From: Gammaproteobacteria bacterium
GTDB taxonomy: Bacteria; Pseudomonadota; Gammaproteobacteria; Pseudomonadales; Ketobacteraceae
NCBI GenBank assembly: GCA_002748575.1
Contig: PDSR01000027.1
Coordinates: 1-32,202, forward strand
Reading direction: 5' to 3'
DNA length: 32,202 nucleotides
The notes under the pieces were generated by a model, which saw only the letters and a program-made list of their open reading frames with translations, ran no database searches and was not told the DNA's origin. Below are positions 9,383 through 19,204 of this stretch, one piece after another. Both the position numbers and the translations under genes were made by a program. Position 1 is the first letter of the stretch, and every line of letters begins with the position of its first letter.

Positions 9383-10951
9383 ATGAGCAACCCGATCAAA
9401 CGCGCTCTTATCAGCGTTTCCGACAAAACCGGCATTGTTGAATTTGCTTCCGCATTGGCAGAAATGGGCGTTGAAATTCTTTCAACCGGCGGCACCTTCA
9501 AATTATTGAAAGATAATGGCGTAAACGCTATCGAAGTGTCTGACTATACCGGCTTTCCTGAAATGATGGATGGCCGTGTCAAAACCTTACACCCCAAAGT
9601 GCACGGCGGCATTCTGGGGCGACGCGGGCAGGACGATGCGGCCATGAGCCAGCACAACATTACCCCCATTGATATGGTGGTGGTTAACCTGTACCCCTTT
9701 GAAAACACCGTTGCCAACCCCGATTGCGACCTGCCCACCGCCATTGAAAACATTGATATTGGCGGCCCGACCATGGTTCGCTCGGCGGCCAAAAACCACC
9801 GCTGGGTCAGCATTGTAGTTAATGCCGGCGACTATGACCGGGTATTGGCAGAAATGCGCGAAACCGGCGGCCAGGTGAAAGACCGCACCCGTTTCGAACT
9901 GGCATTGGCTGCCTTTGAGCACACCTCGGCATACGATGGTGCTATTGCCAATTATCTGGGAACCATTCAGGAAGATGGCACCAAAGCTGACTTCCCCAAC
10001 ACTTTCAACACCCAGTTTGTGAAAGCCCAGGACATGCGCTACGGCGAGAACCCCCATCAAAAAGCCGCCTTTTATGTAGAGGCCAACCCGGCAGAAGCCT
10101 GCGTCGGCACCGCCAGGCAGCTTCAGGGCAAAGAACTTTCCTATAACAATGTCGCTGATACCGATGCTGCACTGGAGTGCGTAAAAGCCTTTAGCGCACC
10201 CGCCTGTGTCATTGTTAAACACGCCAACCCCTGTGGTGTGGCCATCGGCACCGATATTAACGCCGCCTACGAAAAAGCCTTTCAAACCGATCCTACCTCG
10301 GCCTTTGGTGGCATTATTGCCTTCAACCGCCCTCTGGATGCAACCACCGCACGCAACATTGTTGATAAGCAGTTTGTCGAAGTCATTATTGCGCCATCGG
10401 TAAGCGATGACGCCGTTACCATCGTGGCAGAAAAGAAAAACGTTCGCTTGCTGGCCTGCGGTGAGTGGCCGGAAGCCCGTGTTCAGGAGCTGGATTACAA
10501 ACGTGTTAGCGGCGGCTTGCTAGTGCAGGATCGTGATAACGGCATTGTTACCGAAGCTGATCTTAAAGTGGTGACCAAACGAGCACCAAGCGCTGAAGAA
10601 ATTCGTGATTTACTGTTTTGCTGGAAAGTCGCCAAATTTGTGAAATCCAATGCCATTGTGTACGCCAAAGCCGAGCAGACTATCGGCATAGGCGCAGGCC
10701 AGATGAGCCGTGTGTACAGCGCAAAAATCGCCGGCATCAAGGCCGCTGATGAGGGCTTGCAAGTGGCAGGATCGGTCATGGCATCCGATGCCTTCTTCCC
10801 CTTCCGTGATGGCATTGATGCAGCCGCTGAAGCGGGTATTAACGCCGTTATTCAGCCGGGCGGTTCCATCCGCGATGAAGAGGTCATCGCTGCGGCAGAC
10901 GAAGCCGGTATGGCAATGGTCTTCACCGGTATGAGGCACTTCCGCCATTAA
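9383..10951 (+). CDS. purH: Bifunctional AICAR transformylase/IMP cyclohydrolase
   Basis: Catalyses the last two steps of IMP synthesis: formylation of AICAR, then ring closure. The N-terminal cyclohydrolase (MGS-like) domain covers about residues 1-200 and contains ISVSDKTGI and [15 protein letters not shown]. The C-terminal transformylase domain contains [27 protein letters not shown] and the catalytic [11 protein letters not shown], and ends [12 protein letters not shown] 9383 gives 522 residues starting [17 protein letters not shown], matching the family. The track's upstream TTG (9305) adds 26 residues of leader sequence and is rejected. purD follows after 42 bases, the usual purHD pair. 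Confidence 0.97.
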   Translation: MSNPIKRALISVSDKTGIVEFASALAEMGVEILSTGGTFKLLKDNGVNAIEVSDYTGFPEMMDGRVKTLHPKVHGGILGRRGQDDAAMSQHNITPIDMVVVNLYPFENTVANPDCDLPTAIENIDIGGPTMVRSAAKNHRWVSIVVNAGDYDRVLAEMRETGGQVKDRTRFELALAAFEHTSAYDGAIANYLGTIQEDGTKADFPNTFNTQFVKAQDMRYGENPHQKAAFYVEANPAEACVGTARQLQGKELSYNNVADTDAALECVKAFSAPACVIVKHANPCGVAIGTDINAAYEKAFQTDPTSAFGGIIAFNRPLDATTARNIVDKQFVEVIIAPSVSDDAVTIVAEKKNVRLLACGEWPEARVQELDYKRVSGGLLVQDRDNGIVTEADLKVVTKRAPSAEEIRDLLFCWKVAKFVKSNAIVYAKAEQTIGIGAGQMSRVYSAKIAGIKAADEGLQVAGSVMASDAFFPFRDGIDAAAEAGINAVIQPGGSIRDEEVIAAADEAGMAMVFTGMRHFRH

Positions 10952-10993
10952 TTGAGCTCTATTCCCATTTAAACATTTGCAAAGGATTCATCA

Positions 10994-12280
10994 ATGAAGG
11001 TACTGATTATTGGTAGCGGCGGCCGCGAACACGCCCTGGGCTGGAAAGTAGCGCAATCGCCGCGCATTGAAACCGTGTTTGTGGCTCCCGGCAATGCGGG
11101 CACCGCACTTGAACCCAAACTGGAAAATGTCGCCATTGATGTGCTGGCGGTCGATGAGCTGGTGGCCTTTGCCAAAGACAACAACGTTGAACTCACCATT
11201 GTCGGCCCGGAAGCGCCACTGGTGATTGGTGTTGTCGATGCCTTCACGGCAGCAGGCTTAAAGTGCTTTGGGCCCACCCAGGGAGCCGCCCAACTGGAAG
11301 GCTCCAAGGCTTTCACCAAGGACTTCCTGGCACGCCACCAGATTCCCACCGCAGCTTACGGCAACTTCACCGATCAGGCAGCCGCCATAGAGTACGTCAA
11401 GCAGCAAGGCGCTCCCATAGTGGTAAAAGCCGATGGCCTGGCCGCCGGTAAAGGCGTGATTCTTGCGCAAACCGAAGAGCAAGCCATTGCCGCTATCGAA
11501 GATATGCTGGCGGGCAATAAATTTGGCGATGCCGGACACCGGGTAGTGGTTGAAGAATTCCTGACAGGCGAAGAAGCCAGCTTTATCTGCATGGTCGATG
11601 GTAAAAATGTATTACCCATGGCCACCTCACAGGATCACAAAGCCCGCGATAACGGCGATCAGGGGCCAAACACCGGTGGCATGGGTGCCTACTCACCGGC
11701 ACCGGTGGTCACACCTGAAATTGAAGCCCGCATTATGGAAGAAGTGATTCTGCCCACTGTGGAAGGCATGGCTGCTGAGGGCAACCCCTACACCGGCTTT
11801 TTGTACGCCGGCATTATGGTCGCACCCGATGGCACCCCTAAAGTGCTGGAATACAACTGCCGCTTTGGCGACCCGGAAACACAACCGATTATGCTGCGCC
11901 TGCAATCGGATCTGGCAGAGCTTTGCCTGCGGGCGCTGGACAAGCAGCTTGATAACACCACTGTCAACTGGGATGAACGCGCAGCCCTGGGTGTAGTGCT
12001 GGCGGCTGGCGGCTACCCTGAAAGTTACAACAAAGGCGATGTCATTATGGGCCTGCCGGAAAACGAGCAGCAGGGCCAAAAAGTCTTTCATGCGGGCACC
12101 AAAAATATTGATGGCAAAATCACTACCCACGGTGGCCGGGTATTATGTGCCACAGCTTTGGGTAACACCGTATCAGAAGCACAGGCGAAAGCTTACGACC
12201 TGGTCAAACAAATTAACTGGAAAGATGTGTACTACCGCGACGACATTGGTTATCGAGCAGTAGCACGGGAACAAAACTGA
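10994..12280 (+). CDS. purD: Phosphoribosylamine-glycine ligase
   Basis: ATP-dependent joining of glycine to phosphoribosylamine, the second step of purine synthesis. The 428 residues match the usual family length. Visible signatures are the N-terminal IIGSGGREHALGWK, VGPEAPLVIGVVDAF, the ATP-grasp lysine loop VVKADGLAAGKGVI, and the PurD signature EYNCRFGDPETQPIM, which binds metal and ATP. The ATG has CAAAGGA about 10 bases upstream. In P. aeruginosa retS follows purD directly; here one extra gene intervenes. Confidence 0.97.
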   Translation: MKVLIIGSGGREHALGWKVAQSPRIETVFVAPGNAGTALEPKLENVAIDVLAVDELVAFAKDNNVELTIVGPEAPLVIGVVDAFTAAGLKCFGPTQGAAQLEGSKAFTKDFLARHQIPTAAYGNFTDQAAAIEYVKQQGAPIVVKADGLAAGKGVILAQTEEQAIAAIEDMLAGNKFGDAGHRVVVEEFLTGEEASFICMVDGKNVLPMATSQDHKARDNGDQGPNTGGMGAYSPAPVVTPEIEARIMEEVILPTVEGMAAEGNPYTGFLYAGIMVAPDGTPKVLEYNCRFGDPETQPIMLRLQSDLAELCLRALDKQLDNTTVNWDERAALGVVLAAGGYPESYNKGDVIMGLPENEQQGQKVFHAGTKNIDGKITTHGGRVLCATALGNTVSEAQAKAYDLVKQINWKDVYYRDDIGYRAVAREQN

Positions 12281-12308
12281 TTTTTTTCAGCCGGGTTATT
12301 CATCAGGG

Positions 12309-12333
12309 GTGAAGACACCGCCAGGGTCTTCAC
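12309..12333 (+). terminator. Possible terminator hairpin after purHD
   Basis: An 8-base-pair stem (gtgaagac with gtcttcac) and 9-base loop lie 28 bases after purD. No adjacent T-run is present, so a weak or factor-assisted terminator is the most that can be claimed. The rest of the 224-base gap shows nothing I can name. Confidence 0.35.
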
Positions 12334-12504
12334 CTGCACCCCGGCGCTGCTTTCCCCTGTTTGTCATCACAACACTTCCCGCGAACAAACCTGCTAATGA
12401 CGATTTCTCATATTGTGAACTGACGCAAAACAACTGCCTAAAAAGTTGATTTCACTCTCTAAAATGCTAAACCTAAAGAAATAGAAACAGATACATTCAG
12501 GCAT

Positions 12505-13533
12505 ATGAGCAGCGAATCAATTCAAGTCAGCAAAGACAGCGTTAAGAGTCTGATTCCTTTTAATTCACTATCAGACAACCATATAGACGATACGCTGAAG
12601 CACGCTCGTACAATCCGCGTGGCAAGCGGTAAAATGGTTTTTAAACGCGGCGATGTGACCACTGAGCGCTACTATTTATTGGAGGGTTCGGTAGATCTGT
12701 GTGATGCTGATTTCAATATCACCCCCCTGTCAGCAGACGATCCCGAAAGCGCCCACGCGCTGGACCCACACAACCCCCACAAGGTATCAGCAGTCACCAC
12801 CTCCGATACCGTATTGCTGGCGGTAGACCAGAAGCACCTTGATCTGGTGCTCACTTGGGATCAGGCGGGTAACTACCTGGTCACTGACTTATCCAGCAAA
12901 GAAGAAATGGCAGAGCGCGACTGGATGAGCTGCCTGTTGGAATCCAGTTTAATCAGTCAGGTTCCTCCCGCCAACATTCAGAAACTATTTGTCACCTTTG
13001 CCCCCATGAAAGCTGAAAAAGGCGAGTTAATCATTGAGCAAGGTGAAATAGGTGATTTGTTCTACGTAATAGAGCAGGGTATTGCTGAAGTGACGCGACG
13101 CACAAAAACTGGAGAGGAAGTGCTCGCACGATTAGGGCCCGGCGACTTTTTTGGTGAAGAAGCCCTGATCAGTGACTCTACAAGGAATGCGTCGGTGAGA
13201 ATGACACTCGACGGTAATCTTATGTGCCTGGAAAAAGAGCAGTTTACTAAACTGCTGCATGAACCGGTTTTACAATTTATTACCCCGGATGAGCTGCAAC
13301 AACACCAGGCCAATGAAAATATTGTGTTACTGGATGTACGACTGCAGACTGAGTTTGATCATGAGCACAGCAATCACGCCATCAATATACCCCTTGGTGA
13401 TCTGCGCAAAGAGCTTGATAAACTTGACAAATCTTCGACTTACGCAATTATTGGCGAAAGCGGCGCCAGAGCTGAATTAGGTGCTTATCTGCTGAAAGAG
13501 GCAGGCTTTGACGCAGTTATCGTTAAAAGTTAA
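12505..13533 (+). CDS. Tandem cyclic-nucleotide-binding protein with degenerate rhodanese domain
   Basis: A soluble 342-residue protein with no signal peptide. Residues about 15-125 form a divergent CNB-type beta-roll. Residues about 148-250 form a second, better preserved one, with FFGEEALISDSTRNASV matching the phosphate-binding cassette and R227 in the position of the phosphate-contacting arginine. Residues about 257-342 are a rhodanese-like fold (IVLLDVRLQTEFDHEHSNHAINIPLGDL). In the active-site loop (YAIIGESGARA) the usual cysteine is replaced by glycine (G317), so sulfur transfer is not expected. There is no output helix-turn-helix, so it is unlikely to be a CRP-type transcription factor. 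I infer a cAMP or c-di-GMP sensing or scaffold role, and its position between purD and the retS-like gene suggests signalling. The partner and ligand are unknown. Confidence 0.8.
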   Translation: MSSESIQVSKDSVKSLIPFNSLSDNHIDDTLKHARTIRVASGKMVFKRGDVTTERYYLLEGSVDLCDADFNITPLSADDPESAHALDPHNPHKVSAVTTSDTVLLAVDQKHLDLVLTWDQAGNYLVTDLSSKEEMAERDWMSCLLESSLISQVPPANIQKLFVTFAPMKAEKGELIIEQGEIGDLFYVIEQGIAEVTRRTKTGEEVLARLGPGDFFGEEALISDSTRNASVRMTLDGNLMCLEKEQFTKLLHEPVLQFITPDELQQHQANENIVLLDVRLQTEFDHEHSNHAINIPLGDLRKELDKLDKSSTYAIIGESGARAELGAYLLKEAGFDAVIVKS

Positions 13534-13646
13534 TGCAGCTTAGAAGGGGCTGGTGACATTGCCATGATAGGTAGCGCAAAGCCCAATTAGCAACATGCCA
13601 GCATAAGTATAGGTGTTCAGCAGACCATCATGTATACTCTGGAGCT

Positions 13647-16508
13647 ATGCGAAAAGGAAATTTCACAGGGAGCGAAGTTGCAGCAGCGATTGTGCAACGT
13701 CATACGTTATCCAGAAAAACACTGAAAAAGCTAAACAACGCTGTAGCGGCTGCATTTTGTTTAGTGTTTTTGCTTGTCTGTTCACTGGCTGGCAATGTTT
13801 ATGCTGGTAGCATCGTGATTGACCAGGAACGCTTTCACATTAACGCTACCGATAAGATCGAGTATATCGAAGATACCACCGGGCAGCTAAAAGCAAACGA
13901 TCTTATTCATCCCAGTGTTGCCAGGCAATTTGCCCGTATTCGCAGCACCATTCTACCCTTCGGCTTCACCAATAATACTATCTGGATGCGAATCAATATT
14001 GAAAACCATCTGCCCAAGATGGCCAGCGCCATCATGTATATTGATCGCCCGGATATTGACAATATCAGCCTTTATGTGGTCGAAAACAATCAGGTAAAGC
14101 CCTACGCATTAACCCCGGAAACAGGCCGCAGCCCCGCCTTTCTTATAGATTTAAAGGCCAATGAAAGCACAGTCATTTTCGCAAAACTGACCTCTTACCA
14201 TTTCATTAATGCAGCTATAAAACTATCTGATCCTATTTCCTACAGCGTTTATTCCGGCATTCTGCAAATGTTGATCGGCTGGGGTGCTGGCATTATTTTT
14301 TGCCTGCTGGTTTATGGCCTGTACCAAAGCTTGCGCACCCGGGCCCGTATCTATTACTTTTTCACCCTGTATTTATCCTCTAGCCTGTTATACACCCTGA
14401 CCCACTCCGGGTACATTGGCTTTCAATGGCTAGCGGCACCCGGCATCTACCCCAAGCTGGAGGCGGCAGGTCTGCTGCTCACAGTTGCCGCTATCACGCA
14501 TCTTGAATGGCATTTTTTAAGGGCAGCCAAGCCCATCACCTATGTCAATTACAGCCTTAGAGGGATGAGCCTGGCTGCCCTCTTGGTGCTGACAGCCATT
14601 CCCTTTATCGACAACAATACCAGCATTCAAATCGGATTCATTGTGGGTATCATTGCAGCACCCATGCTGCTGTTCGCGGCATTTGTTCACTGGGCAAATG
14701 GCTTCAAACCCGCACTGTATCACCTGACATCAAGATCATTTTTCCTGATACTGGCAGGCATTGCTGCCCAGACCCTTTATGGCAATCTACCCATTAATAT
14801 CACACTGAGCTGGCTGTTATTGTTTGGCTTCGTGGCCGATGCCGTGTTAGTCAACATGGCTCTCACCGAAAGGCAACGCCTGATTGACAAAGAACAGGAA
14901 GAACAACGCTGCAACGCTGCGGTAAAAATTGCAACCATTCGCACCAAAAGTGAATTTTTATCCCAGCTCAGCCACGAAATACGCACCCCCATGAACGGCA
15001 TTTTAGGCATGGCGGAACTGCTCAATGGCACCTCGTTATCTCACATCCAGCAGGACTATCTAAAAACCATTTCAACCTCGGGTAATCACCTGCTGAAGAT
15101 TCTCGATGATGTGCTGGATTTTTCCAGGATTGAAGCTGGTAAGCTTTCTATTGATATCGCACCTTTCGATATTTCATTACTGCTGAGCGAATCCATAGAG
15201 CTGTTAAACAGTCGCATCGAAGAAAAACAGCTAGAGTTAATCACCCATATAGACAGCAATGTACCGCAGCAGCTTAAGGGCGACCCCATTCGTATTCGCC
15301 AGATACTGATCAACCTGATTTCAAACGCCGTTAACTACACCGATCACGGTGACATCGCCATTAACATTCAAAAGGCCCCGTCCAGCTCCCGGCTGGAACT
15401 GCAATTTGAAGTCTCGGGTAGCGGCATTAACGTCCCCCAGGAAATACTTAAAACACTCTTTCAACATTCACAGCTTATCAACCCGGCCGATAACAAAGCG
15501 CTTGGCCTTGCCATTGCAGAACGTCTTGTGAATATGATGAACGGCAAGATAGGTGTAGAAAGCCAACAAGGCAAAGGCTGCCGCTTCTGGTTTACATTGC
15601 CGTTAGAGGCGACAGAAGAAGAACGCACCCCCGTTTTTTCTGAAAATTTTCAGGATCTACGCCTGTTAGTGGTCGACGACAACGCATCCTGCCGCCTGGT
15701 TATCCAGCAACAGGCCAACAGCTGGGGCATGAATGTCAGCACTGCACTGAACGGTAAGCAAGCGCTGGCTTTACTTCGCACCCAGGCAAACCTGGAGGAA
15801 CCCTTTGATATTGTAATTGTTGACCATGAAATGCCCGGCATGAACGGCTTGGAACTGGCAGCCCGCATCAAGGAAGACCCGCTGATCAATAATAACCTGT
15901 TGGTGATAATGCTCACCGGACTGGGGGTTGCTCCCAGCTCCACTGCCGCCAGGAACGCCGGCATCCGCAGAGTGATTACCAAGCCGGTTACCGGCAGAGT
16001 ATTGAAAGCCACGCTGGCAGAAGAGCTGGATCACCTGCAAAAAATTGAACAGGCCCACCCAAAAACCGGGGCCGATGAGCCTCCCCTATCGAACAAAATC
16101 AACATTCTGGTTGCAGAGGATCACCACCTTAGCCAGAAAGTCATTAAAGGCATGCTGGCTCGGCTAGGGCTTGACTGCGATACGGTGAGTAACGGAAAAG
16201 AAGCGATCGAAGCAACCCTTAACAACGATTACAGCCTGATTCTGATGGATTGTGAAATGCCGGATGTCAACGGCTATGAAGCAACCCGGAAAATTCGCAG
16301 CCTGGAAAAAGCCCACCACAAAAGCGAAACACCGATTATTGCCTTAACCGCACACATTATGGATGAACACAAAGAGCGCAGTCTGCAATGCGGTATGAAC
16401 GCCCACCTGTCGAAACCTATTGAGCTTTCAGAACTGCGCGACATTATTATCCGCTGGACTGAGCAACCTGCAGATAAAAAACCGCCAAACTCTCACCAGC
16501 AGGCCTGA
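13647..16508 (+). CDS. retS: RetS-like hybrid sensor histidine kinase with degenerate ATPase
   Basis: A 953-residue membrane sensor. Order: hydrophobic leader (about 31-53), periplasmic 7TMR-DISMED2-type beta domain (about 58-200), 7TM-DISM membrane block (about 203-405), HisKA with H443 in LSHEIRTPMNG, HATPase (about 545-652), REC1 (671-795, D726, K779) and REC2 (817-935, D868, K923). The domain order, length (P. aeruginosa RetS is about 940) and position after purD all match RetS, which represses GacS. The N box (LINLISNAVNYT) is kept. The G1 box reads EVSGSGINVP where DTGxG is expected, and the G2 box reads NKALGLAI where GxGLGL is expected. ATP binding is therefore doubtful, while both receiver domains look intact. 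GGAG lies only 2 bases before ATG 13647, so the exact start is uncertain. Confidence 0.85.
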   Translation: MRKGNFTGSEVAAAIVQRHTLSRKTLKKLNNAVAAAFCLVFLLVCSLAGNVYAGSIVIDQERFHINATDKIEYIEDTTGQLKANDLIHPSVARQFARIRSTILPFGFTNNTIWMRINIENHLPKMASAIMYIDRPDIDNISLYVVENNQVKPYALTPETGRSPAFLIDLKANESTVIFAKLTSYHFINAAIKLSDPISYSVYSGILQMLIGWGAGIIFCLLVYGLYQSLRTRARIYYFFTLYLSSSLLYTLTHSGYIGFQWLAAPGIYPKLEAAGLLLTVAAITHLEWHFLRAAKPITYVNYSLRGMSLAALLVLTAIPFIDNNTSIQIGFIVGIIAAPMLLFAAFVHWANGFKPALYHLTSRSFFLILAGIAAQTLYGNLPINITLSWLLLFGFVADAVLVNMALTERQRLIDKEQEEQRCNAAVKIATIRTKSEFLSQLSHEIRTPMNGILGMAELLNGTSLSHIQQDYLKTISTSGNHLLKILDDVLDFSRIEAGKLSIDIAPFDISLLLSESIELLNSRIEEKQLELITHIDSNVPQQLKGDPIRIRQILINLISNAVNYTDHGDIAINIQKAPSSSRLELQFEVSGSGINVPQEILKTLFQHSQLINPADNKALGLAIAERLVNMMNGKIGVESQQGKGCRFWFTLPLEATEEERTPVFSENFQDLRLLVVDDNASCRLVIQQQANSWGMNVSTALNGKQALALLRTQANLEEPFDIVIVDHEMPGMNGLELAARIKEDPLINNNLLVIMLTGLGVAPSSTAARNAGIRRVITKPVTGRVLKATLAEELDHLQKIEQAHPKTGADEPPLSNKINILVAEDHHLSQKVIKGMLARLGLDCDTVSNGKEAIEATLNNDYSLILMDCEMPDVNGYEATRKIRSLEKAHHKSETPIIALTAHIMDEHKERSLQCGMNAHLSKPIELSELRDIIIRWTEQPADKKPPNSHQQA

Positions 16509-16530
16509 GCATTATCACGCCCCACGAGTT

Positions 16531-18012
16531 CTAATTGGCACTTACTGTACGGCCATCAGCCCAGGTACGCAGCTCAGTTATTTTTTCTGCCATGACCACC
16601 GACAAGGGGCTGGTGTTAGCAATTTCTTCCAATACATGCTGCGTATCCAGCTCACACCTTTGCGCATGACAAGCATACAAGCCTGCCACAATGGACTGTT
16701 CAATTTCAGCACCGGAAAAACCATCGGATGCCAACGCTAAGCGCTCCAGATCAAATGTATTCGGATCGATAAAACGTTTCGCAAGATGAATCTCGAAGAT
16801 TGTTTGACGCACTTCAAAGTCGGGCAGATCAACAAAAAAGATTTCATCCAGCCGCCCCTTGCGTATCAGTTCAGGAGGCATCCGGGTCATATCATTGGCA
16901 GTGGCTACAATAAAAACCGACTCTTTTTTCTCTGCCATCCAGGTTAATAGTGTACCAAGAATACGTTTCGAGACACCGCCGTCGTTATCATCACCCGCCA
17001 ACCCTTTTTCAATTTCATCCATCCATAATACACAGGGCGACATCAAATCGGCCAACTTCAAGGCTTCGCGCAAATTCTTTTCAGACTCACCAATAAATTT
17101 ATTTAACAGCGCAGCAAAATCGAGCCGCAGCAGGGGCACATTCCAACAACCAGCGACAGCTTTTGCTGCCAGGCTTTTACCACCACCCTGAATACCCAAC
17201 AACATCAGTCCTTTAGGGCGATCCAGGCTGCTGTCCTGATCGGCAACAAAGCTTGCTTTACGCTGTTCCAGCCATGACTTCAAAGTTGCCAGGCCACCCA
17301 CCTCGGCAAAGTCTGCGGTGTCGTATTCAAAACTCAAGATGCCATCCATATCCATCAACTGAAATTTTGCTTTATTCAGATTGGGAATATCATTCTCTGT
17401 TATCGCTCCGTCATCGACAATCGCACCCCGAGCCAGGCGCCGTGCATCAGCGAAGGTCAAGCCCCGCAAATTTCTCACCAGTGCATTCAGAGTTTTACTA
17501 TCGGTTTTAACTCGTACGCCTTTATTCTGATTCGACCAATGGGTGGCTTCTTCCCGCACCAGGCTCATCAGCTGCTGATCGTTAGGCATGGTTAATTCCA
17601 TCTGCCCGCTATAACGTTTTACCTCCGGCGGAATATCAATCGCATGGCTTAACAGCACCACCGTGTGAGCAACACGATCGTAATGCATGGCAATTTCTTT
17701 TAACAAACGGACATTTTTAGGGTTATCCTGCAAAAAAGGATGAGCATCGCACAGCACATAAATACCGGGCCTTTGAGTAGATTTAATTTGCCCCAGGGCA
17801 TCATGCAGCTCTGTGGTTAACCGCTGGGAGACTCCGTGCTCAAGATCAACCCGTTTTAAACCCTCGGTAACCGACCAGGAAAACACTGGTTTGCTCATCT
17901 TGAAACCGGCACGACATATTAAATCGAGCGCTCTCGGTTCTTCGTAGGTTTCAATCACCAGTACAGGCAATCGGGATTTCAGCATTATTTCCAAATCATG
18001 CAGGTCAGGCAT
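16531..18012 (-). CDS. Ycf46-type AAA+ ATPase
   Basis: A 493-residue cytoplasmic AAA+ protein. The N-terminal half (about 1-230) is a degenerate P-loop-like region without a Walker A motif. It contains YVLCDAHPFL and VVLLSHAIDIPPE. The C-terminal half is a full AAA module: Walker A GIQGGGKS (273-280), Walker B VLWMDEIEKG, sensor 1 VATANDM, the arginine region IRKGRLDEIFF (384-393) and a C-terminal helical lid. The arrangement and motifs resemble Ycf46 of cyanobacteria and plastids, a family linked to photosynthesis or CO2 use there, with no settled role in gammaproteobacteria. An AAAAAGGAA ribosome site precedes the ATG. It converges on the retS-like gene with 22 bases between the stops and is divergent from minC. 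Confidence 0.8.
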   Translation of the reverse strand: MPDLHDLEIMLKSRLPVLVIETYEEPRALDLICRAGFKMSKPVFSWSVTEGLKRVDLEHGVSQRLTTELHDALGQIKSTQRPGIYVLCDAHPFLQDNPKNVRLLKEIAMHYDRVAHTVVLLSHAIDIPPEVKRYSGQMELTMPNDQQLMSLVREEATHWSNQNKGVRVKTDSKTLNALVRNLRGLTFADARRLARGAIVDDGAITENDIPNLNKAKFQLMDMDGILSFEYDTADFAEVGGLATLKSWLEQRKASFVADQDSSLDRPKGLMLLGIQGGGKSLAAKAVAGCWNVPLLRLDFAALLNKFIGESEKNLREALKLADLMSPCVLWMDEIEKGLAGDDNDGGVSKRILGTLLTWMAEKKESVFIVATANDMTRMPPELIRKGRLDEIFFVDLPDFEVRQTIFEIHLAKRFIDPNTFDLERLALASDGFSGAEIEQSIVAGLYACHAQRCELDTQHVLEEIANTSPLSVVMAEKITELRTWADGRTVSAN

Positions 18013-18334
18013 ACCAGCGTTCCTTTTTCCATCAACAGCAACAGGATATAATCACCCGTTCATATACTAAAAGGTTAACAGCCATGAGTCGTTACACACA
18101 ATCGAAAAAAGCTCATGTCGGGGGGTATCTAAAGTTATGACCAAAGCCACCCTGCCGGGTTTAACAGTTCACCCTACCAATGGCTAATGATCATTCCCGG
18201 AACGGCGTTAGGCGAATAAAGCCACAAATTCCAAAAATAGTTATCTGATTACTTGATAATCAAGGGGTGAGGCGCTATAACCGTGAGTGTCTAATTGGGG
18301 CTCTTTCAAAAGAAAAAGGAACAACGTTCATACA
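18013..18334. other. Divergent intergenic region between ycf46-like gene and minC
   Basis: This 322-base gap carries regulatory signals for both sides. The minC promoter is listed separately. A perfect palindrome, AATGATCATT, lies at 18186-18195. An 18-codon ORF at 18084 has a weak ribosome site and is probably not real. No convincing promoter for the minus-strand gene was found, though AT-rich TATATC/TATATG sequences lie 40-60 bases before its start. Confidence 0.5.
18253..18281 (+). promoter_or_regulatory. Sigma-70 type promoter for minCDE
   Basis: TTGATA (18253-18258) and TATAAC (18276-18281) are separated by exactly 17 bases, each one mismatch from consensus. Transcription would begin near 18288. 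That is after the GTG at 18287 proposed by the ORF track, and supports ATG 18335 as the minC start. Confidence 0.7.
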
Positions 18335-19108
18335 ATGAGCATAATTGATGCAGCCACTGAGCTTGAGCAATGCTTCAAACTCAAAGGGAGTCGGGTAACG
18401 ATTACCATCCTTGAACTTTATCGTTACGATTATCAGGAATTTACCGAACAACTGGCCAACACTGTACAAACTGCCCCCGATTTTTTCCGCCAAATGCCGG
18501 TTATTCTTAGCCTGGAAAAATATCAGGGTGAAGGCTTTATTGATTTTATCGAAGTGAGCGAACTGTGCCGCGAATACGGGCTGGTTCCAGTAGCTGTCAG
18601 AGGCGGCACCGAAGAACAGGCAGTATCGGCAAATGTTGCCGGACTTGCGCAACTGCCCGCCAGCCATGAACGGGAAGCCACCCCGCCACCGGCCAAACAG
18701 GAACCGGTAGCGCAGGAAACACAAGCGGTTCATCACAACGCTAAGCCTGACGGCACTGACAGCAACAATAGTAACGGCAGCGAAAATCTTCTGATCACTA
18801 CACCGGTGCGCTCAGGCCAACAGGTATTTGCTCCGAAAGGTGATCTCATCATCGTTGCACCTGTCAGTGCTGGTGCTGAAGTCTTGGCCAGCGGCAATAT
18901 CCATGTGTATGGCCCGCTCAGAGGCAGAGCACTTGCCGGAGTTAACGGCGATAGCAGCGCCCGCATTTTTTGTCAGAGCCTGGAAGCGGAGCTGGTCTCC
19001 ATTGCTGGCAGTTATAAAGTAAACGAAGATCTGAGAAAACAAAACTGGAAAGATTCAATCCAGGCACGGCTCGAAAATGAGCAGCTGGTGATTGATAAAT
19101 TAAATTAA
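18335..19108 (+). CDS. minC: Septum site-determining protein MinC
   Basis: Inhibitor of FtsZ polymerisation that, with MinD, blocks division at the cell poles. ATG 18335 gives 257 residues. The N-terminal FtsZ-inhibiting domain begins with [15 protein letters not shown] (about 15-105). A hydrophilic linker (about 106-160) is rich in Pro, Gln, Asn and Ser. The C-terminal beta-helix contains [40 protein letters not shown] and the MinD-binding [11 protein letters not shown]. The upstream GTG (18287) adds a basic stretch without family support and lies at or before the predicted transcript start. minD follows after 96 bases, a gap containing a bulged hairpin built on aacaaca/tgttgtt. Confidence 0.95.
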   Translation: MSIIDAATELEQCFKLKGSRVTITILELYRYDYQEFTEQLANTVQTAPDFFRQMPVILSLEKYQGEGFIDFIEVSELCREYGLVPVAVRGGTEEQAVSANVAGLAQLPASHEREATPPPAKQEPVAQETQAVHHNAKPDGTDSNNSNGSENLLITTPVRSGQQVFAPKGDLIIVAPVSAGAEVLASGNIHVYGPLRGRALAGVNGDSSARIFCQSLEAELVSIAGSYKVNEDLRKQNWKDSIQARLENEQLVIDKLN

Positions 19109-19204
19109 AGACCAATAACAACAGGCTCTATGGATTGCAGCCTTTTGTTGTTGCAGTAACAGCAGTTAATATCAAGCAGTAACTATTTATAAGAGGATAA
19201 AGCC

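Noticed and set aside
9587-10285. 232-residue minus-strand ORF
   Set aside because: Lies wholly antisense to purH, has no ribosome site, and has the Gly/Phe/Val-rich look of a shadow frame.
13633-13638. TATACT as a -10 box for the retS-like gene
   Set aside because: No -35 hexamer at 16-18 bases, and transcription would start only about two bases before the ATG.
18084-18140. 18-codon ORF upstream of minC
   Set aside because: Weak ribosome site, no features and very short; more likely leader sequence.
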